Notes: generated by a model not told the origin, from the letters alone. Numbered from the stretch's first letter, positions 34,431-44,583 are shown. The stretch is 64,000 nt of DNA from Rugosimonospora acidiphila (GCF_039543385.1 NZ_BAABJQ010000007.1:248001-312000); one strand, 5' to 3'. Program-made: numbers and translations.

Positions 34431-35783
34431 ATGAAGCGAAAGTCGCTGACCGCGCTCGTCGCGGTAGCGCTGGCCGGCGTTACGGCCCTTACGGGCTGTT
34501 CGTCCGACGGCGGAAAGTCCGCCGACGGCAAGACGGTCATCAACTACTGGAACTGGGACCCGAACATGGTGACCGCCATGGGTGCCTGTGTTCCGGGCTT
34601 CGAGCAGGCCAACCCCGGCTACACGGTCAAAATTTCCCGTTACAACGTGCCGGACTACTTCACGAAGCTCACGGCCGACTTCACCGCCGGCAACGCGCCG
34701 GACGTGTTCCAGGCCTCGGGTCAGTACTACCCGACCTACATCTCGCAGCACCAGATCCTCGACATCGGTTCGCTGCTCAAGCAGAACAACTACACGAACA
34801 ACTTCGCCAAGGGCATCGACCCGGTCACGGGAACCGACGGCAACACCTACGGCCTGACCGTGGACTGGAACGCCACCAGCTTCTACTACAACAAGGACAT
34901 GCTCGCCAAGGCCGGCATCACCGACGCGCAGATGCAGGACCTGACGTGGAACCCCACCGACGGTGGCACCTTCGGCCAGGTCGTCAAGGCGCTCACCGTC
35001 GATGACAAGGGCGTGCACGGCAACCAGCCCGGATTCGACCCGAAGCACATCGCGACCTACGGCGTCCAGCTCATGGCCCCGCAGGACCCGAACGGCTCGG
35101 AGACGTTCAGCTCGTTCGCCGGCGCCCTCGGCTGGAAGGCGGGCGACACGTTCCCGTACCCGACGCAGATCCCGTACGCGGACCCCCGCTTCAGCCAGAC
35201 CATGAACTACCTGCGCTCGCTGTCGGACGACGGCTACTCCCCGAAGATCGGCGAGTTCGGCTCGAACACGAGCGTCGAGGACCAGCTCACCAGCGGCAAG
35301 GTCGCCATGATGATCCAGGGATCGTGGGACGTGGCCACCTTCGACGGCAACTCGAAGGTCAACGTCGGCGTCGCGCCGCTGGTCAAGGACAGCCAGACCA
35401 ACAACCGCCTCGTCCAGGTCGGCGGTGACCTCGAGTTCATCTGGCAGGGTTCGAAGCACCAGCAGGCCGCCTACAAGTGGCTGACGTACATGACCTCGGA
35501 CGCTTGCCAGCAGGCTGCCGCGCAGGCCAACCCGGCCTTCTTCTCGGGCGTCCCGTCGGTGTTCGCCTCGACGGTCAAGCAGGTGGCCGCGAAGGGCATG
35601 GACATCTCCGCGTTCAGCGACTACCTCCAGCAGGGTCTGAGCGAGGGCGCCAACTACACCAACGGCGCCGGATTGCAGACGGCGATCGTGCCGGTCTTCC
35701 AGCAGTACTGGGAGCACCAGGCTGGCGACAACGTGTTCGCGCAACTGCAGTCGCAGAGCAAGCAGATCATCGCACAGAAGTAA
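34431..35783 (+). CDS. Sugar ABC transporter substrate-binding lipoprotein
   Basis: This 450-residue extracellular lipoprotein has a signal peptide with lipid-attachment Cys23 (LTGC) and an SBP_bac_1 (MalE-like) fold (INYWNWDPN, FTAGNAPDVFQ, GKVAMMIQGSWD). Its aromatic-rich sequence (Trp/Tyr at several loops) suits binding an oligosaccharide. ATG 34431 has AAGGAG upstream. It is the third gene of the importer operon and precedes the glycosidases with a six-base gap, so uptake and breakdown are co-transcribed. The glycan ligand is unknown. Confidence 0.92.
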   Translation: MKRKSLTALVAVALAGVTALTGCSSDGGKSADGKTVINYWNWDPNMVTAMGACVPGFEQANPGYTVKISRYNVPDYFTKLTADFTAGNAPDVFQASGQYYPTYISQHQILDIGSLLKQNNYTNNFAKGIDPVTGTDGNTYGLTVDWNATSFYYNKDMLAKAGITDAQMQDLTWNPTDGGTFGQVVKALTVDDKGVHGNQPGFDPKHIATYGVQLMAPQDPNGSETFSSFAGALGWKAGDTFPYPTQIPYADPRFSQTMNYLRSLSDDGYSPKIGEFGSNTSVEDQLTSGKVAMMIQGSWDVATFDGNSKVNVGVAPLVKDSQTNNRLVQVGGDLEFIWQGSKHQQAAYKWLTYMTSDACQQAAAQANPAFFSGVPSVFASTVKQVAAKGMDISAFSDYLQQGLSEGANYTNGAGLQTAIVPVFQQYWEHQAGDNVFAQLQSQSKQIIAQK

Positions 35784-35789
35784 GGTTCA

Positions 35790-38228
35790 TTGAGCGAGAT
35801 TGAGAGCGGACGCGGGATGGATGAGACTGGCATCGACAGCGACGTTCATCAGATCGTCTTCGACGCCCCCGCGCGGAGTTGGCTTGAGGCCGCGCCGTTG
35901 GGCAACGGGCGCCTCGGTGGGCTCGTGCACGGCGGCACCGCGCGGGAGCGCATCTCGCTCAACGACGGAACAGCGTGGTCGGGGGGGCCGGCAAGGGCCC
36001 CCCGACCGCCCGTCGACGGGCCGGCGATCGTCGAGCGGGCGCGCGGCCACCTCGCCCGTGGCGAGTACGGCGCCGCGACCCGGGAGGTGCAGCGGATCCA
36101 GGCCGGATGGGCGCAGGCCTATCTTCCCTTCGCCGACCTCATCCTCACCCTGACGCCGACCAGTGGGTCCACATCGGACTCTCCAGAAGTCGAGGACGAC
36201 GGGTACCGGCGCGTCCTGGACCTGCACGACGCGGAGGTCGAGACCCGGTTCCGCCTCGGTGCCGTCGAGGTCCGTCGGCGGGTGTTCGTCTCGGCCCCCG
36301 ACTCGGTGCTCGTCGTCTCGATCGAGGCCGACGCGCCACTGGACATCGCCGTCGAGTTGACTACCCAACTCGCGACCCTGCGAAGCGAGGCGGGGGAGGG
36401 CTCGGCCGAACTGCGCTTCCGGATGCCGTCGGACGTGCCGCCGCCGCACGAGCCGGACCACTCGATCGAGTGGTCCGAGTCGCCGGCCGAGGCCCTGCGC
36501 GGCGTCGTGCACGTGCGGCCGGTGCACAACGGGATCGCCTCCTCGCCCGTTGCGGGCGCGCTGACCGTGCGGTCGGCGACCCGGCTCGATCTGGTGGTCG
36601 CGACGGCCACGACGTTCGGCGGGATCGCGCGACCGCTGTTGACGGACGACGTGCTGGACGCGGCGGCCGACACGGTCGGCGCGGCGCTGGGTCGGGGCGT
36701 CCCGACGCTTCGCCAACGCCACCGCGCCGACCACGCCGAACGGTACGGTCGCGTCTCGCTACGCGTCGGGCCCGGGCCCGGGCCCCGCGACGCTAAGACG
36801 GACAACACCGCCGCGCCGGTCGCCACCTGGCACCGGGTCGTGGCGGCGGTCGAGGGCGACGTGCTCGTCGAGGATCCCGGGCTCGCCGTGCTGCTGTTCC
36901 ACTACGGCCGGTACCTGCTGCTGGCCGGCTCGCGGCCCGGCGGCCTGCCCGCCACCCTGCAGGGGCTGTGGAACACCGAACTGCGCGCGCCGTGGAGTTC
37001 GGGCTACACGGTGAACATCAACACCGAGATGAACTACTGGGCGGCCGGCGTCACCGACCTCGCCGAATGCGCCATCCCGTTGCTCGACCTCGTCGAGGCG
37101 CTCGCCGTGACGGGTGCCGCCACCGCGCGCGAGTTGTACGGGTCGCCCGGATGGGTGGCCCACCACAACACCGACGCGTGGGGCTACACACCGCCGGTCG
37201 GCACGGGCGACGCCGACCCGGCCTGGGCGTTCTGGCCGATGGCCGGAGTCTGGTTGTCGCTGGAGTTGGCGAATCTGGTGCGGTTCGGCGTGCCCGAACT
37301 GCTCGGCCGGGTGCGGCCGGTGTTGCGCGGCGCCGCCGAGTTCGCGTTGCGTCAGCTCGTCTCCGTGGGCGACGACGCGCTCGGCACGAGCCCGTCCACG
37401 TCGCCGGAGAATCACTTCCACACCCCGGATGGCGGCGTGAGCGCGGTGGGCCAGTCGTCCGCGATGGACCTCGCCCTCATCGCCGCCCTGTTCGACGCCG
37501 TCGTCGAGGTCGGCCCCGACGACCCGGCGGATGATCTGCTCGCGAGCGTGCGCCAGGCCCGTGCGATGATCCCCGGCCCGGCGATCGGGCGGGACGGTCT
37601 GATCACCGAATGGCACGCCGACCCGCCGCAGGCCGAGCCGCACCACCGTCACCTCAGCCATCTGTGGCCGCTCTACCCCGGTCCGGGCCTCCCGGACGCC
37701 CTGCACGCGGCGGCCGGCGCGTCGATCGACGCCCGCGGCGACGAGTCGACCGGTTGGTCGCTGGCCTGGCGGATCGCGCTGCGCGCGCGCCTCAGGCAGC
37801 CCGAGCGCGTCGCGCAACTCATCCGGCTGATGCTGCGCCCCGCCCCGCCCGAGCAGATCGGCCAGCGGGCGGGCCTGTACCCCAACCTGTTCGCCGCTCA
37901 CCCCCCATTTCAGATCGACGGCAACCTCGGGTACGTCGCGGGTGTCGCCGAGGCACTCGTGCAGAGCCACGCCGGCGAGATAGAGCTGTTGCCGGCCGTA
38001 CCCGCGGCCTGGGCGCGAGGAGCGGTACGGGGACTGGTCGCCCGCCCCGGCGTGCGCGTCGACATCGAGTGGGATGCCGATGAGCACGGCCGCCCGAGGC
38101 TGGTGGCCGCGACACTCACCCCACGCGGCGAGCACGCGCGGGCACCGATCACCGTCGTCGCGTACGGCAACCGCCTCGGCATCGACCTGACACACGGGGC
38201 CGTCACCCTCGACGGCCACAGCTTCTGA
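35790..38228 (+). CDS. GH95-family glycosidase (alpha-L-fucosidase / alpha-L-galactosidase)
   Basis: This 812-residue protein has GH95 landmarks in order: APLGNGRLGGLVHGG and LNDGTAWSGGP near the N terminus, LQGLWN, NINTEMNYW, AHHNTDAWGYT, HLSHLWPLYPG and FQIDGNLG. GH95 enzymes invert the bond of terminal alpha-1,2-L-fucose; some act on alpha-L-galactose. No signal peptide is present. The TTG at 35790 starts the frame; ATG 35817 is an alternative. It follows the importer lipoprotein at once, implying that its substrate is the imported oligosaccharide. Confidence 0.9.
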   Translation: MSEIESGRGMDETGIDSDVHQIVFDAPARSWLEAAPLGNGRLGGLVHGGTARERISLNDGTAWSGGPARAPRPPVDGPAIVERARGHLARGEYGAATREVQRIQAGWAQAYLPFADLILTLTPTSGSTSDSPEVEDDGYRRVLDLHDAEVETRFRLGAVEVRRRVFVSAPDSVLVVSIEADAPLDIAVELTTQLATLRSEAGEGSAELRFRMPSDVPPPHEPDHSIEWSESPAEALRGVVHVRPVHNGIASSPVAGALTVRSATRLDLVVATATTFGGIARPLLTDDVLDAAADTVGAALGRGVPTLRQRHRADHAERYGRVSLRVGPGPGPRDAKTDNTAAPVATWHRVVAAVEGDVLVEDPGLAVLLFHYGRYLLLAGSRPGGLPATLQGLWNTELRAPWSSGYTVNINTEMNYWAAGVTDLAECAIPLLDLVEALAVTGAATARELYGSPGWVAHHNTDAWGYTPPVGTGDADPAWAFWPMAGVWLSLELANLVRFGVPELLGRVRPVLRGAAEFALRQLVSVGDDALGTSPSTSPENHFHTPDGGVSAVGQSSAMDLALIAALFDAVVEVGPDDPADDLLASVRQARAMIPGPAIGRDGLITEWHADPPQAEPHHRHLSHLWPLYPGPGLPDALHAAAGASIDARGDESTGWSLAWRIALRARLRQPERVAQLIRLMLRPAPPEQIGQRAGLYPNLFAAHPPFQIDGNLGYVAGVAEALVQSHAGEIELLPAVPAAWARGAVRGLVARPGVRVDIEWDADEHGRPRLVAATLTPRGEHARAPITVVAYGNRLGIDLTHGAVTLDGHSF

Positions 38229-38261
38229 ACGTCCATAGCTTCTGAAAAGGACAACCCACCG

Positions 38262-40076
38262 ATGACCGAACCGACCACCACCGCATCCCGTCGCCTGGTC
38301 GAGGTGAGCGCCTACGGGGCGGACCCCACCGGGCAGCGGGATTCCTCGGGCGCCGTGCGGGACGCGATCGCCGCGGCCCGCCAGGCGGGCGGTCCCGTCA
38401 CCATCCGCTTCGCACCCGGCACCTACGCCTTCTGGGCGTCGGCGGCGACCCGCCGCGAGCTGTACGTCTCGAACACCGTCGGCGTCGATCCGCGCTACCG
38501 CGAGAAGGCGATCGGCATCCTGCTCGAGGGATTCGACGACGTCGAGATCGACGGGGGCGGTGCGCTGTTCGAATACCACGGCCGTCAGACGACGATCGCC
38601 GTGATCGACGGTGGCCGGGCCGACCTGCACGACTTCACCGTCGACATGGTGCAGCCGACCGTTGTCGAGCTGACCGTGCGGCAGGTCGGAATCGCCGAAG
38701 GCAGGCCGTTCCGCGTGGTCTCGGTGCCATCCGAAACCGATGTGCGGCCCAACGGCCGCACCGTGACCTGGATGGGCGAGATCGACCCGAGCACCGGCGA
38801 TCCGGCGTGGACGGGCGAGGGGGCGCTGGACTACTGCCAGGTGCTCGACCCCCGCGCGAACCGTACCTGGCGCACCGAATGCCCACTGTTCGAGCACGTC
38901 GAACGGGTCACGTCCACGCCCGACGGCCTGCGCATCGACTACCGGCCTGACGCTGCGGTACCCGGCGATCAGGGGCTGGTCTACCAGCTGCGGCACACCG
39001 ACCGGGACCACCCGGGCGTGTTCGTCCTGGAGAGCGGATGGGCCCGGTTCCGCGACGTGCGATTCGGGTACCTGCACGGTTTCGGGCTGCTGGCGCAGAG
39101 CGGCGGCGACCTGCTCGTACAGGGCTGCACCTTCGCCACCCGTGAGGGCACCGGGCGGACCACGGCCGGCTTCGCGGACTTCGTGCAGGCATCCGGCCTG
39201 CGCGGCCAGGTCGTGGTCGAGGACTGCCGGTTCGATGGCGCGCACGACGACGCGATCAACGTGCACGGCCTGTACCTGCGGGTCGACCGGGTCGACGGCG
39301 ACGAACTCGACGTGTCCTACCCCCATCCGGAGACCGCCGGCTTCCCGCAGTTCTCGGTCGGCGAGCTGTGCGAGATCGTGAAGGTCGACGATGGTGCCGT
39401 GGTGGCCACCGGCGTGGAGGTGCTGGCCGTCGACGGGCCGAGCGGGCGGGACCACGCACACGACCTCACCCGCATGCGCATCCGGTGCGCGGGTCCGCTG
39501 CCCGAGGCGGTCGCGACCTCGGCGCCCGGCGAGCTGGCCGTGGAGAACATCACCCGCACGCCCGCCGTGACGGTTCGGCGCTCGATCTTCGAGAACCTGC
39601 CGACCCGCGGGGCGCTGGTGTCCACGCGCAAGCCGATCCTCATCGAGGACTGCGTGTTCCGGGGGCTCGGCATGGCCGGCGTCCTGATCACCGCCGAGGC
39701 CGGCAGCTACTGGGAGACGGGCCCGGTGACCGATTGCACCATTCGGGGCAACCGGTTCGAGGACCTCGGCGGCCCCGCGGTGTTGGTCAGCCCCGGTCAG
39801 GTGTCCACCGAGGACGCGTCCATTCATCGCGACATCCGGATCGTCGACAACCAGGTCGACAACTGCGCGCCTTGGCCGCACGACGGCGAGGAGCCGGGCG
39901 CCGAGGCTGGCAACTGGATAGTCGATGCGACGAGCGTCGCGAATCTCGTCGTCGCCGACAACACCACGGCCGGAGACGTCCTCTCGGTGCGGCTCGACCA
40001 CTGCCCGGACGCTCGGGTGAGCGCGGGCTCCGGCGGTCAGATCCGGATCACGGGGCCCGACGCGAAGGCATCATGA
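38262..40076 (+). CDS. GH110-family alpha-1,3-galactosidase
   Basis: This 604-residue right-handed beta-helix protein matches GH110, with the catalytic-region motif HDDAINVHGLYLRV near residues 327-340 and repeated helix coils (VVVEDCRFDG, ILIEDCVFRG, CTIRGNRFEDLG). GH110 enzymes remove alpha-1,3-linked galactose from blood-group-B-type, linear alpha-Gal or some algal galactans. Secreted homologues usually carry a signal peptide; here none is visible, so it probably acts inside the cell. AAAGGA lies a dozen bases before the ATG. Its stop overlaps the sulfatase start (ATGA). Another beta-helix enzyme family is possible but less likely. Confidence 0.8.
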   Translation: MTEPTTTASRRLVEVSAYGADPTGQRDSSGAVRDAIAAARQAGGPVTIRFAPGTYAFWASAATRRELYVSNTVGVDPRYREKAIGILLEGFDDVEIDGGGALFEYHGRQTTIAVIDGGRADLHDFTVDMVQPTVVELTVRQVGIAEGRPFRVVSVPSETDVRPNGRTVTWMGEIDPSTGDPAWTGEGALDYCQVLDPRANRTWRTECPLFEHVERVTSTPDGLRIDYRPDAAVPGDQGLVYQLRHTDRDHPGVFVLESGWARFRDVRFGYLHGFGLLAQSGGDLLVQGCTFATREGTGRTTAGFADFVQASGLRGQVVVEDCRFDGAHDDAINVHGLYLRVDRVDGDELDVSYPHPETAGFPQFSVGELCEIVKVDDGAVVATGVEVLAVDGPSGRDHAHDLTRMRIRCAGPLPEAVATSAPGELAVENITRTPAVTVRRSIFENLPTRGALVSTRKPILIEDCVFRGLGMAGVLITAEAGSYWETGPVTDCTIRGNRFEDLGGPAVLVSPGQVSTEDASIHRDIRIVDNQVDNCAPWPHDGEEPGAEAGNWIVDATSVANLVVADNTTAGDVLSVRLDHCPDARVSAGSGGQIRITGPDAKAS

Positions 40077-41383
40077 AGAACGTCGTCATCATCTACGCCG
40101 ACGACCTTGGATGGGGTGACGTCGGCTGCAATCAGGACCTCGAGCCCGGGGCCCCGTCGCCGACGCCGTACCTTGACGCCCTGGCGGCGGACGGGGTGCG
40201 GTGCACCCAGTGGTACTCGAACTCACCGGTCTGCTCGCCGTCCCGTGCCGCGCTGCTGTCGGGGCGGCATCCCGACGCGACCGGCGTGTCGGAGATCCTG
40301 GCCGGCCGGCGGCACTCCAGCGGGCTGCCGACCACGGTGCGCACCATCGCCCGGATTCTGGGCGAGGCGGGATTCGCGACGGGACTGTTCGGAAAGTGGC
40401 ACCTCGGTACGGCGCCCGAGACCTCACCGAACGCGCACGGGTTCGACGAGTTCTTCGGGTTCCGGGCGGGCTGCGTCGACTACTTCTCGCACATCCACTA
40501 CTGGGATCGCGGCACCGACCCGGTACACGACCTGTGGGCGGACGACACGGAGGTGTGGCGCAACGGTGAGTACGTCACCGAGGTGATCACGGAACGCGCC
40601 GTGGATTTCATCCGCCGCGCCGCCCGTGCCGATCGGCCGTTCCTCGCCTACGTGCCCTACAGCGCACCGCACTATCCGATGCACGCGCCGCAACGCTATC
40701 TCGACCGGTTCCCGCAGCTGCCTCCCGACCGTCGAATCATGGCGGCGATGGTGGCCGCCATGGACGACGGGATCGGTGAGATCCTCGCCGCGCTCGACGA
40801 GGGGGCGGTCCGGGAGGACACCGTCATCGTGTTCTCCTCGGACAACGGCCCGTCCAGCGAGTCACGTAACTGGCTGGACGGCACGCCGGACCCGTATTAC
40901 GGCGGCTCCACCGGCGGCTTCCGCGGGCACAAGGGATCCCTGTTCGACGGCGGCATCCGCGAACCAACGATCATCGCGGCTCCCGGTGCCCTGCCGGCGG
41001 GCACGGCGTCGCACACGCCGGCGCAGATGATCGACGTCCTTCCCACGGTGCTCGACCTGCTCGGGATCGACCGGGGATCGGAGACCCTCGACGGGCGCAG
41101 CAGGCTGGCGCGACTGCGCGGCGCCGGCGGCGCCGACGAGACGCCGCTGTTCTGGCGCTACGGTGACCAGGCGGCGGTGCGTCGCGGCTCGTGGAAGCTC
41201 GTGACCCACGGCAGGGACGACCTGGACGGCTCCGTCGTGGAGGACCCGTTCCTCGCCGACCTGGCGAGCGACCCAGGCGAGCGGGTCAACCGGGCGGCGG
41301 AGCGCCCGGAGCTCGTCAAGGAACTCGTCCGGGAGCTTGAGGCGTGGCTGGCCGCGACGGCCGACGCCGCGCCGGGCGGCTGA
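40073..41383 (+). CDS. Formylglycine-dependent sulfatase
   Basis: This 436-residue alkaline-phosphatase-fold enzyme has metal-binding Asp10-Asp11 (IYADDLGWGD) and the sulfatase signature VCSPSRAALLSGR with Cys54. That cysteine must be oxidised to formylglycine, by an FGE enzyme not encoded here. FGKWHLG and SSDNGPS complete the active site. The start overlaps the GH110 stop by four bases, so the two are coupled and probably act on the same sulfated galactose-type residue. No signal peptide is seen, which is unusual as many sulfatases are exported. The exact sulfate position is unknown. Confidence 0.9.
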   Translation: MKNVVIIYADDLGWGDVGCNQDLEPGAPSPTPYLDALAADGVRCTQWYSNSPVCSPSRAALLSGRHPDATGVSEILAGRRHSSGLPTTVRTIARILGEAGFATGLFGKWHLGTAPETSPNAHGFDEFFGFRAGCVDYFSHIHYWDRGTDPVHDLWADDTEVWRNGEYVTEVITERAVDFIRRAARADRPFLAYVPYSAPHYPMHAPQRYLDRFPQLPPDRRIMAAMVAAMDDGIGEILAALDEGAVREDTVIVFSSDNGPSSESRNWLDGTPDPYYGGSTGGFRGHKGSLFDGGIREPTIIAAPGALPAGTASHTPAQMIDVLPTVLDLLGIDRGSETLDGRSRLARLRGAGGADETPLFWRYGDQAAVRRGSWKLVTHGRDDLDGSVVEDPFLADLASDPGERVNRAAERPELVKELVRELEAWLAATADAAPGG

Positions 41384-41449
41384 TCCGGCCGGTTCGACTA
41401 TGATCCGGCCGTTCGACTACGACGAGAACGCTAGCTGGGAAAGGGAATC

Positions 41450-44320
41450 GTGCGTCCACACGACATCGAGGTCATCGCCGCGCCGCGGCTGCGTCCCGCA
41501 CGTGCCCGCGTCGCCACCGACGCCGCGACCATCTCGCTCGACGGGGCCTGGCGATTCCGGTGGGCGCCCACGCCCGCGACCCCCGCCGCACCCGAGGACG
41601 AAGGGAGCGACTGGGCGACCATCGAGGTGCCCGGTCACTGGCAGCTGTACGGCTACGGCGCACCGGCGTACACCAACATCGTGTTTCCCTTCCCGGTCGA
41701 TCCGCCGCGCGTGCCGGACGAGAACCCCACGGGTGAGTACCGCACGACCTTCGAACTGCCGGCCGACTGGCCGGACGGGCGGACCCTGCTGCGGTTCGAC
41801 GGCGTCGACTCTTGGTTCCGCGTCTGGGTCAACGGCGTCGAAATCGGCACGTCGTCGGGTAGCCGGCTGACCAGCGAATTCGAGATCGGGCACGCGGTGG
41901 CGCCGGGCCAGAACCTGCTCGCGGTGCGGGTGCACCAGTGGAGCTTCGCCAGCTACATCGAGGACCAGGACCAGTGGTGGCTGTCGGGCATCTTCCGGTC
42001 CGTCGCCGTGCTGGCCCGGCCGGACGGCGGGATCGACGACGTGTTCGCCGCCACGGGCTACGACCATCGCACCGGCGAAGGCACCCTTCGGCTGGAGGTG
42101 CGGGCCGGGGCGGATGCCGTCGCACGGCTCGACGGCGTCGAGGTGACCATCGGCGGGGAGGTTCGCATCCCCGGCGCGCACCCGTGGTCGACGGAGTCCC
42201 CGGCGCTGTCCGAGCTCGTCATCACGACCGCCGCGGAGTCGGTGCGGATGCGGATCGGCTTCCGCACCATCGAGGTGGTGGACTCCGTGCTCACCATCAA
42301 CGGTGCGCCACTGGTTCTGCGGGGCGTCAACCGGCATGACGTCGACACGCGACGAGGCCGCGCGGTGACCGCCGAGGGGATGCGTGCCGACCTCGAGACG
42401 ATGAAGCGACACAACATCAACGCTGTGCGCACGAGCCACTACCCGCCGGACCCGTACCTGCTGGACCTGTGCGACGAGTACGGGCTGTACGTCATCGAGG
42501 AGTGCGACATCGAGACGCACGGCTTCGAGCGCGTGGGCTGGCGCGGCAACCCCTCCGACGACCCGCGATGGGGGCCGGTGTATCTCGACCGCGTCCGTCG
42601 CATGGTCGAGCGTGACAAGAACCACGCGAGCGTGGTGATGTGGTCGCTCGGCAACGAGGCGGGCTGGGGCCGCAACCTCGCCGCGAACGCGGACTGGGTG
42701 CACGCGCGCGACACCACGCGCCTCGTGCACTACGAGGGCGATGCCGAGTGCGAGCGCGTCGATGTCTACAGCCGCATGTACGCGACCCACGACGAACTGG
42801 AGGCCATCGGGGCGGGCCGGGAACCGCGGCTGGCCGACCCCGCACGCGACGCGCGGCGCCGGACGCTGCCGATGATGCAGTGCGAGTACGGGCACGCCAT
42901 GGGCAACGGCCCGGGCGGCCTGGCCGACTACGAGCACATCATCGACCGGTACCCGCGGCTGGCCGGCGGCTTCATCTGGGAGTGGGTCGACCACGCCCTC
43001 GTCGGACCCGACGGCGGATACCGCTACGGCGGTGATTTCGGTGAGCGCGTGCACGACGGATCGTTCGTCGTCGACGGGCTGCTGTTCCCGGATCGCTCGC
43101 CCTCGCCGGGGCTCGCCGAGTTCGCGGCGGTCATCGCGCCCATCCGTTTCGAGCGGGTGCCCGACGGCGTGCGGATCGTCAACCGGACCGCGTTCACCGA
43201 TTCGGACGCCTGGCGGTTGCGGTGGAGCCTCGAGCACGACGGCATCGAGACGGCCTCGGGCGAGTTCGCGGCGCCGGTGATCGGGCCCGGACGCGCGGCC
43301 ACCGTCGCACTGCCCCCCGAGGCGCTTGCGGTGCCCGACGGCGATGGCGCGGGGGAGAGCTGGCTCACGCTGCGCGCGGAACTCGCCGCGGCCACGGGGT
43401 GGGCGCCGGCCGGCCACGTCGTCGCGACCTCGCAGCTGCCCTTGCGGGCCTCTCGCCCCAGGACGTTCGCCGCCCCGATCCGCGCACCCCGCACCTCGCG
43501 CGACGACGTCACGGTCGGCGGCGCCACGTTCACGGCCGATGGCGCGCTCCGCTCGCTCGGCGGCGTCTCGGTCGCACATGCCGGGCTCGTCGCCTGGCGC
43601 GCGCCGACCGAGAATGATCGCCGCCCGGGTCTCGACGAGAGCGCGGCGATGGAGCAGGTCTGGCGCGAGGAGGGGCTGGACCGGCTCGTCGAGCAGGTGG
43701 TGTCGGCGCAGGTCGACGGCGACGAATTCGTGGTGCGCACACGGGCGATGGCGATCGGCCTGGACTCCGGGTTCGACACCTGGGCACGGTGGGCCGACAC
43801 GGCCGAGGGCGTGCGGCTGCGCTGGTACGTCGAGCGGCTCGGCGAGTGGCGCACGCCGCTCCCACGGCTCGGCCTCGTGATCGCACTGCGTGACGACGAT
43901 GCGCCGGCGCGCGAGGTGCGCTGGTTCGGCCTCGGTCCGGGCGAGTCGTACCCCGACTCGCTCGCGGCGGTGCGGGTCGGGCGCTGGAGGACGACCGTCG
44001 CCGCGCTCCAGACGCCGTACGTCGTCCCTCAGGAGAACGGCAACCGCTCGGCGGTGCGCTCGGCGTCGATCGACACCCCCGCCGGGGCGCTCGCGATCGA
44101 CCTGGCCAGCCCGGTGAACTTCGCCGTGCGTCCGTGGTCGACCGAGGCGCTGGAGCGTGCAACCCACTGCGACCAGCTCGTACCGGATGGTCTTCTGTGG
44201 GTGCACCTCGACCTCGGGCAGAACGGGCTCGGCTCCGCCGCCTGCGGCCCCGGCGTACGCCCGGACGACGCCTTCGTGACCGCCGGTGGCGAGATCGAGG
44301 TGTTGTTCCAACTCGGGTGA
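41450..44320 (+). CDS. GH2-family beta-galactosidase (LacZ type)
   Basis: This 956-residue cytoplasmic enzyme has the five-domain LacZ layout: an N-terminal jelly roll (VPGHWQLYGYGAPAYTN), the acid/base Glu403 in WSLGNEAG, the nucleophile Glu479 in QCEYGHAMGN, and a C-terminal Bgal_small_N domain. GGAAAGGG precedes the GTG at 41450. It is the last enzyme of the glycan locus and would remove beta-linked galactose after the sulfatase and GH110 have trimmed the chain. Other GH2 activities are possible, but this domain set favours beta-galactosidase. Confidence 0.9.
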   Translation: MRPHDIEVIAAPRLRPARARVATDAATISLDGAWRFRWAPTPATPAAPEDEGSDWATIEVPGHWQLYGYGAPAYTNIVFPFPVDPPRVPDENPTGEYRTTFELPADWPDGRTLLRFDGVDSWFRVWVNGVEIGTSSGSRLTSEFEIGHAVAPGQNLLAVRVHQWSFASYIEDQDQWWLSGIFRSVAVLARPDGGIDDVFAATGYDHRTGEGTLRLEVRAGADAVARLDGVEVTIGGEVRIPGAHPWSTESPALSELVITTAAESVRMRIGFRTIEVVDSVLTINGAPLVLRGVNRHDVDTRRGRAVTAEGMRADLETMKRHNINAVRTSHYPPDPYLLDLCDEYGLYVIEECDIETHGFERVGWRGNPSDDPRWGPVYLDRVRRMVERDKNHASVVMWSLGNEAGWGRNLAANADWVHARDTTRLVHYEGDAECERVDVYSRMYATHDELEAIGAGREPRLADPARDARRRTLPMMQCEYGHAMGNGPGGLADYEHIIDRYPRLAGGFIWEWVDHALVGPDGGYRYGGDFGERVHDGSFVVDGLLFPDRSPSPGLAEFAAVIAPIRFERVPDGVRIVNRTAFTDSDAWRLRWSLEHDGIETASGEFAAPVIGPGRAATVALPPEALAVPDGDGAGESWLTLRAELAAATGWAPAGHVVATSQLPLRASRPRTFAAPIRAPRTSRDDVTVGGATFTADGALRSLGGVSVAHAGLVAWRAPTENDRRPGLDESAAMEQVWREEGLDRLVEQVVSAQVDGDEFVVRTRAMAIGLDSGFDTWARWADTAEGVRLRWYVERLGEWRTPLPRLGLVIALRDDDAPAREVRWFGLGPGESYPDSLAAVRVGRWRTTVAALQTPYVVPQENGNRSAVRSASIDTPAGALAIDLASPVNFAVRPWSTEALERATHCDQLVPDGLLWVHLDLGQNGLGSAACGPGVRPDDAFVTAGGEIEVLFQLG

Positions 44321-44402
44321 GCTACGGCTGGTCACGCCTCCACCTCAAGATCCGCGAATCCACCGCGGGCACGCGCACGGCGTCCGCCGCCATCCGCGGC
44401 CG

Positions 44403-44421
44403 GGCGAGCTGGCCGCTCGCC
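44403..44421 (+). terminator. Stem-loop after the glycan operon
   Basis: GGCGAGC-TGGCC-GCTCGCC gives perfect 7-bp arms with a five-base loop, 82 bases after the GH2 stop. It is a plausible terminator for the plus-strand glycan arm, without a T run. Confidence 0.4.
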
Positions 44422-44583
44422 GGCTGGGCGGCGGCGTCCGGCGAGTAGTGTGGATGGGCGGGGATTGTCGTCCGGCCGGGTGCCGGCGATGGAGTGCGGG
44501 TCTCGATTGGGCTCTCGGCCGACAGCGACGGGCGGCATCCGCGTTCGAGCATTGACGGCGGGGACATCATCGGGAGATCGAGC

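Noticed and set aside
36759..40001. A 1080-codon minus-strand open frame opposite GH95 and GH110
   Set aside because: It spans two recognised genes, has no domain, and its composition is typical of antisense frames in high-GC DNA.
41417..44335. A 972-codon minus-strand open frame opposite the GH2 gene
   Set aside because: Shadow of a clear beta-galactosidase gene.
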